From contig OX421964.1 in assembly GCA_949128115.1 (NCBI GenBank), forward strand, positions 13,974,892 to 14,038,891: a stretch of 64,000 nucleotides of DNA. Direction: 5' to 3'. A program made the translations under genes and the position numbers. Positions 59,165 through 64,000 of this stretch are shown piece after piece (the stretch's first letter is position 1; the number at the start of each line of letters is the position of its first letter). The notes below the pieces were generated by a model, which had not been told where the DNA came from, made no database searches, and worked only from the letters and a program-made list of their open reading frames with translations. The stretch comes from Anaspis maculata (taxonomy: Eukaryota > Arthropoda > Insecta > Coleoptera > Scraptiidae).

Positions 59165-59340
59165 CGTCAAAAGCGTCGCAGATACACTGCAAACACCTCC
59201 GATCAACAAGCATTTATCGTAAGGTATCGAAAGAACTGGGTATCGCCAGAATGGCCTCCGAACTGTCCTGATTTGAATCCAATAGAAAAAGCGTGGAGCT
59301 ACATTTCTAGGGGGTTTTACACGGGGCTGGGCAAATACTT
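59165..59340 (+). pseudogene. Tc1/mariner-type transposase C-terminal scrap
   Basis: In one frame the peptide WPPNCPDLNPIEKAWSYI (about 59252-59305) matches the hallmark WPPxSPDLNPIExxW around the last catalytic residue of Tc1/mariner transposases. The frame is open only from 59165. The rest of the transposase is absent, and the sequence runs into an AAATAC-rich repeat (59330-59440). Confidence 0.75.
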
Positions 59341-59445
59341 CGAAAATGTAATTAAATACAAAATACAAGATACGTATTTTGGAAAACCAAGGAATTCCAA
59401 AAGACAAACTATTTATTTCAAAATACAAAATACATACCTAATAAT
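59330..59445. repeat. AAATACAAAATAC-type short repeat
   Basis: Two similar passages of 'aaatacaaaatacaagatacg' type lie either side of 'ggaaaaccaaggaattcc', ending just before the AGAAATC block. It reads as part of a MITE-like sequence of uncertain class. Confidence 0.45.
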
Positions 59446-59459
59446 CATTTCACGGTAAT

Positions 59460-62325
59460 CTTCAGAAATTTTTTCTTTGCAATTGCCGTAGAGATTCCTA
59501 CAGATCACAGATCCCGTACAAATCTCTGGAAATCCCTGAAAACTCCTGCAAATTGTTGGAATTCTCGAAGAAATCTCTGGAAATCCTTGAAAATCTTATA
59601 GAAATATCAACAAAAATCTCTAGAACTTTCCAGAAATTCTCAAAAATACTTGGCATCTCGTAGGAAACTTGAAAAATCCTTAGTAATCCTGTGGAAAACT
59701 ATAGAAATCCCCACAAATCTCGCACAAATTTTTGGAAATACCTGGAAATCCCGTAAAAATCTCCAAAAATCCATAGAAACTCGCACACATTCTCACAAAC
59801 TTTCGAACATCTTATACTAAGCTTGAGAAATCCCTTGCGATCTCGTAGAGATCCCTAGAGAGTCTTGAGAAACACCTAGAAATTCTCACATTAATACTCA
59901 GAAACTTTGTAGAAATCCCTGGTAGTAACGTAAAAATCTTTAGGGATATTCAAAAATTTAGTAGAAATCCCCAAAGTCCTAAAATTTTCCATTAAAACCT
60001 TCGAAAATTCTTAGAAATACCATACAAATGTTCAGAAATCCTGTCGAAACTTTCAAAACTGCCTAAAAAATCTCAGGAATCTTTGGAATCTCGTTGAAAT
60101 CTTGTATAAATCTCTAGAAATCCCATAATAGTTTTCAATCTGAGCCGGTAGAAATCTTGAAAATAATAGGAATCACAAAGTTACACATCCTCAATCTTGA
60201 GACTCTCTAGAAATTTTGTTAGAACCTCTTAATTGAATCCCTAAGAAGATATTCCAAACGAATATCTAGTGAACCCTTAGAAATCCCCGGAAATTCACAC
60301 AGGAGCCTTCAAAAATCTCGTTGATAAAAAATTAGAAACCCCGTAGACATCATCAGAAATTCTTCAAAAATGTCGGGAAAATCTTCAGAAATCCCTAGAA
60401 TTCTCTATGTAAATTCCTAGAAATCGCTTAGAAATCTTGAGCATTTCAGAGATCCCTATAAGCCGTAGAAATATCAGAAAATCCTTGGGAATTACTGGCA
60501 AACTTCAGGAGTCTTCGGAAAATCCCAGAACTGCCGCAGAAATCCTTGGAAATTTCATACAGATCTTTGGAAACCTCCAGAAATCCCGTAGTGATTCTCA
60601 GAAACTTCTAGAAATCCTTGAAAATCTGCAGAAATCTCGGCGAAATAATCCAGATTTCCAGAAATCTCTAGGGATTTTGTAAAAAACTTTCGGGAGCTCT
60701 ATGAATCTTTAGAAATCTTGTGAAAAAATCTTCAGAAATCTAAAACAATCTTGTCGAAATCTCTGGAAATTCCTACAAAATCCGTAAAAATATCAAGAAA
60801 TCCTCAGAAATTCCTTGAAAATATATTCAGAAATCCCTAAGAATCACAAACGAATCTTCAAAAACCCCTAGCCCTAGAGCTCCCGTAGAATTCTTTGAAA
60901 ATCAGACGAAGTTCTCATAAGAATTCTCAGGAATCTCGTGAAAATTTTTAGAAATCACGCAGAATCTTCAGCAGTCCTTAAAACTTCTTTTAAAATCTCG
61001 TAGAAATCTCAAGATCTCTAGAAATTTCACAATAAAAGTTCTCATTAATTCCTAGCAATTCCGTTGACATAATAAGAAATTCAGAGAGATTCTTGGGGGT
61101 TCCCAAAAATCTTTAGAAATCCCTACAAAATCTAGTAAAAATTCTTGCAAATCTCTGGAAATCCCCTAGAACCTTCAGGAATTCCGTAGAAATCTATGAG
61201 TCTCTAATTCTTAAAGAAACTTTGGAAATTCCTCGAATTCCAGTGCAAATGTTCAGAAAGCCCTGAAAACTCGCAAAATTCTCAGAAATCTCGTAGAAAT
61301 CTCTAGACGTCCCTGAAAATCTTGCAGAAATTCCATCGATATTTTCAAGAATCCTGTGAAGATCTTTAGAGTTCCCTAGAAGTTTCCAGACATCTTCAGG
61401 AATTATTAGAAATTCCTACAAATCTTGTCGAAATAAATGAATAAATAAATGTTTATTGACCCAAATTATCAAATATACATACAAATGTAAAATAAATTAT
61501 CTGTCAGGGTAAATCATCAAAAAATCCTTCAAATTCCCATGAAACCCTTCAGAAATGCCTAAAAATTTCATACAAGTCTCTGAGAATCCTTGGGAATCCT
61601 GTATAAATCGTAAGAATCTGGAAATTTTCAGAAATCTTAAAAATCCTGTAGAAATCTTCAAGGTCGTAGAAACTCCATACTAATCTTCAATCTCAGTCCG
61701 TAGAAATCCATAAAACAATAGAAATCACATGCACAATCATGTTCCATCCCAGAACTCCCTAGAAATTCTCAAAAATTCTTGGAAATCCCTAGAAATCTCA
61801 AACGAATCCTTAGGAACCCTAATGGTCTCGCAGAAATCTTGAGAGATCTCTAGAAATTCTCACAGGGATCATCAAAAGTCTCGTTACTATGTCAAGAAAA
61901 CCCTTGGAAATCTTCAGAAATTCCTCGAGATTATCCAAAAATCTCCTGGAACGCCTAGAAATCTTACACAAATGTTTGTAAATTCTTAGAAATCCCCTAG
62001 AAATCTTGAACTTTTCAGAAATCCCTAGAAACCGTAGAAATATCAAAAAATTATTGGTCATCTTCAGAAGTCTTTAGAAATCCCTAGAATTGTCGTAGAA
62101 ATTCCTATAAATCCCGGAAAAAATTCCGGATAAACCTAAAAATTGTAGTGATCCCAAGAAATATCTAGAAATCTTCAGAAATCCACAGCAATTTTCAGAA
62201 GAATCTTGTAAATTCTCCAGAAATCCCTAGAAATTTGTAGAAATCATCCAAGCTCCTTATACATTTTCAGGAATCTCGTAGAAATTTTTAGAAATTTTCA
62301 GAAATCTTTAGAAATTTGAAAGAAC
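59460..62325. repeat. Degenerate AGAAATC minisatellite block, third locus
   Basis: Same motif family as the 2.7-5.1 and 29-31.5 kb blocks, but I could not match its order of units to them, so it is an independent or much older expansion. The frames at 60437-60682 and 61819-62061 are repeat translations. Confidence 0.8.
61432..61512 (-). mobile_element. Short retroposon 3' tail inserted in the AGAAATC block
   Basis: On the minus strand the sequence ends 'gggtcaataaacatttatttattcattt', an AATAAA followed by ATTT repeats, like the tail of the LINE at 62337-62885. It is foreign to the surrounding minisatellite and probably a heavily 5'-truncated insertion. Confidence 0.5.
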
Positions 62326-62329
62326 CATT

Positions 62330-62885
62330 GTTCTAATTGTCAAAATTGTCCCTTGACCTACTTGATTGTCTCTATCTACTCTCTAAAATTAACTTCTTTA
62401 TTCCACGCGAAAATTCCAGGCAGAGTGTGACATTTTATACCCCCTGTTCTAGAACTAACATCTTGTTTAATTCCCCTATATCCCTAATGTGCCATGAGTT
62501 CAATAAAGTTTCCAAAACATGCGACATCAACTTTGATTCCATCACCTCCTTGACCTCCTGCGTTGTTGCTTTGTATTCTTAGGATTCTGTCCCTGCATCA
62601 TGTTGTTTTTTGCCTGGTGTACATTTTTGTATTGATGTTTTCTAAAAACCATTTAATTTTTTCAGATTTTGGATCACTTTTTTGAATTCTGTTTTGTTCA
62701 ATTTTTAATGTATATATATTTTTTGTTTAATAATCTACTTTCTGTTTCTTGAAGTATGTGCGCACTTCGTAATATCGTAATTATTTGTATCAAGTATACT
62801 TATCTATCTATTGTTATTGTTTCCTGTAATTGGGTAGTCTCCATACCTGTTGGAAATAAATGTATTTATTTATTTATTTATTTAA
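62330..62885 (+). mobile_element. 5'-truncated non-LTR retrotransposon (LINE) end
   Basis: An open frame to the stop at 62580-62582 encodes the last ~80 residues of a reverse-transcriptase ORF. The segment FYTPCSRTNILFNSPISLMCHEFN fits the C-terminal pattern 'PxxRTxxxxxSPxxRMxxxYN' of Jockey/CR1-like LINEs. It is followed by a ~270 bp 3' UTR and an (ATTT)n tail at 62855-62884. The 5' break coincides with the edge of the AGAAATC block. No target duplication was found. Confidence 0.65.
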
Positions 62886-64000
62886 AATTGTAACAACTGG
62901 TTCCGTTATGATTTTTGTCTGTTTGTGAATTCTAAATTTATATTAGCTGGTAAATTTTGCAGGATTGTTCAGTTAGTTTTACAAGTTAAAGAAGAAAACG
63001 TGTATTTTATATGGAGGTTTTTGGTGTATTGATTCAGAAGGTGTATTGATTCAGAAAATGCCTAAAAAATGGAAAAGCGACCCACCTTTTTCAAACTTTT
63101 CCTACATCATGGTTTTTCTGAGAAACTGTAATTATACTATTTAGAATCAAGTTGAAAAAAGTCCAGCTGATCTGAAGACATAACAAAAACAGGCAGGTGG
63201 TTTATGAAACAAAATGCCTTTTTTGATTGTCCCGAAAATTTGACACATGACAGTTTGCATTGAAACGAAGTTCGGTGGATCACCTGTACATGGAGAAAAG
63301 CAGACGCTTGTAGAAAAGCAAGAAGAGGCAACCGTACTGGTACTGTAGGAGACGTGTTGTTGATCGATTTCTTGTAAAATTATCAAATATATCTGCTCGA
63401 AAATTTCAGCTGATGCATTACGTTTGGTGAATGTAAACAAAGTTCAAATGAAAAATAGCAAAGCCAAACACATTTTCGTAAAAACTGTGGTCGAAACTCA
63501 TCAGACTCTAATTAGCTATGTACTCCTGTACTGCTCTGTGCATAGCTACACGCCAGAATTGCCATGTTGCAAGATCTTTGGCAAAAACAAACGCGTTAAA
63601 AATACAATAAAAAACATTTTCCAATATATTAATAGGCCGGTCGAAAGCATTTCTAATAAAACTTGTTAACAACACAGGGCTAATTACGACCGGTGCAAAC
63701 TGCACGATTACCATAATAGCGGCATTAAAAATTATTGTTGTGTCGGTTGGCATTTAAAACTGCACAAATTTGCTTTTTATCCTGCCGTGCTGCTGATGAC
63801 TATCGCACCAGCTAGTGTTATTGTTTTGTTTTCAAGTTACGTAATAATAATCGAGCGGGCCTGGCACGCCGCGCGCTACCTAGCGGCGTGCGTTCGAAGC
63901 TCGCCGCAGATGCCTGTATTTCGGCGATGGAAGAAAATAAAAGCGTGGTTACCTTTAAAAGCGTGGTATTTTTGAAACGAGTAAACACTACGCGCGGTAT
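62886..64000. other. Unannotated right end of the window
   Basis: Overlapping frames on both strands at 63137-63753, and a 62 aa frame at 63787-63975, have no recognised domain. The last 200 bp is GC-richer and the window ends inside it. Confidence 0.35.

Overview
The window is non-coding, repeat-dominated eukaryotic DNA, very probably from an insect. The evidence is an intact Ty3/gypsy retrotransposon, Polinton (Maverick) remnants, Tc1/mariner-type foldbacks and MITEs with TA target duplications, a tRNA-derived SINE, and long AT-rich satellite-like arrays with unrelated open frames. I could not identify a host gene with confidence. A short (TCAGG)n tract resembles the beetle telomere motif, but it is too weak to name the order.

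Layout. 1-840: three copies of a ~290 bp repeat. 850-2640: an AACGT-rich array of ~160 bp units, interrupted at 2685-5125 by a block of degenerate AGAAATC minisatellite. 5400-7480: nothing recognised. 7480-12210: a second array rich in ACGTCA. 12958-13180: a MITE. 15.23-28.42 kb: a giant palindrome built from Polinton material. Its 2.55 kb arms look identical apart from a 26 bp deletion and a (GA)n length change. Each arm carries one copy of an unknown ORF, intact on the right and broken on the left. The centre holds an intact gene for a Psq/CENP-B-type DNA-binding protein, a 59 bp x 10 tandem array just upstream of it, and the C-terminal end of a Polinton integrase. A separate 2.7 kb foldback (25578-28289) is inserted near the right end. 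29.0-31.46 kb: a second copy of the AGAAATC block at 2.7-5.1 kb. 32.1-33.7 kb: a ~265 bp array rich in GGGGGCGG. 33.8-42.5 kb: microsatellites, a SINE with target duplications, a nested foldback, a 157 bp array and unannotatable sequence. 42.56-47.25 kb: a ~160 bp array with a hairpin in each unit. 49347-58435: a complete 9.09 kb LTR retrotransposon. 59.2-62.9 kb: a Tc1 transposase scrap, a third AGAAATC block and a truncated LINE.

How the parts relate. The LTR element is the only unit that looks fully autonomous: matching 1458 bp LTRs, 4 bp target duplication, gag and pol overlapping in the -1 frame with a correctly phased slippery heptamer. The Polinton palindrome looks non-autonomous, with no polymerase or complete integrase seen. 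It retains an intact DNA-binding gene next to a dense array of short CATG-containing motifs, and related motifs occur in the arms. I infer that the protein may bind these repeats; this is untested. Similarities and identities were judged by eye, not by alignment software.
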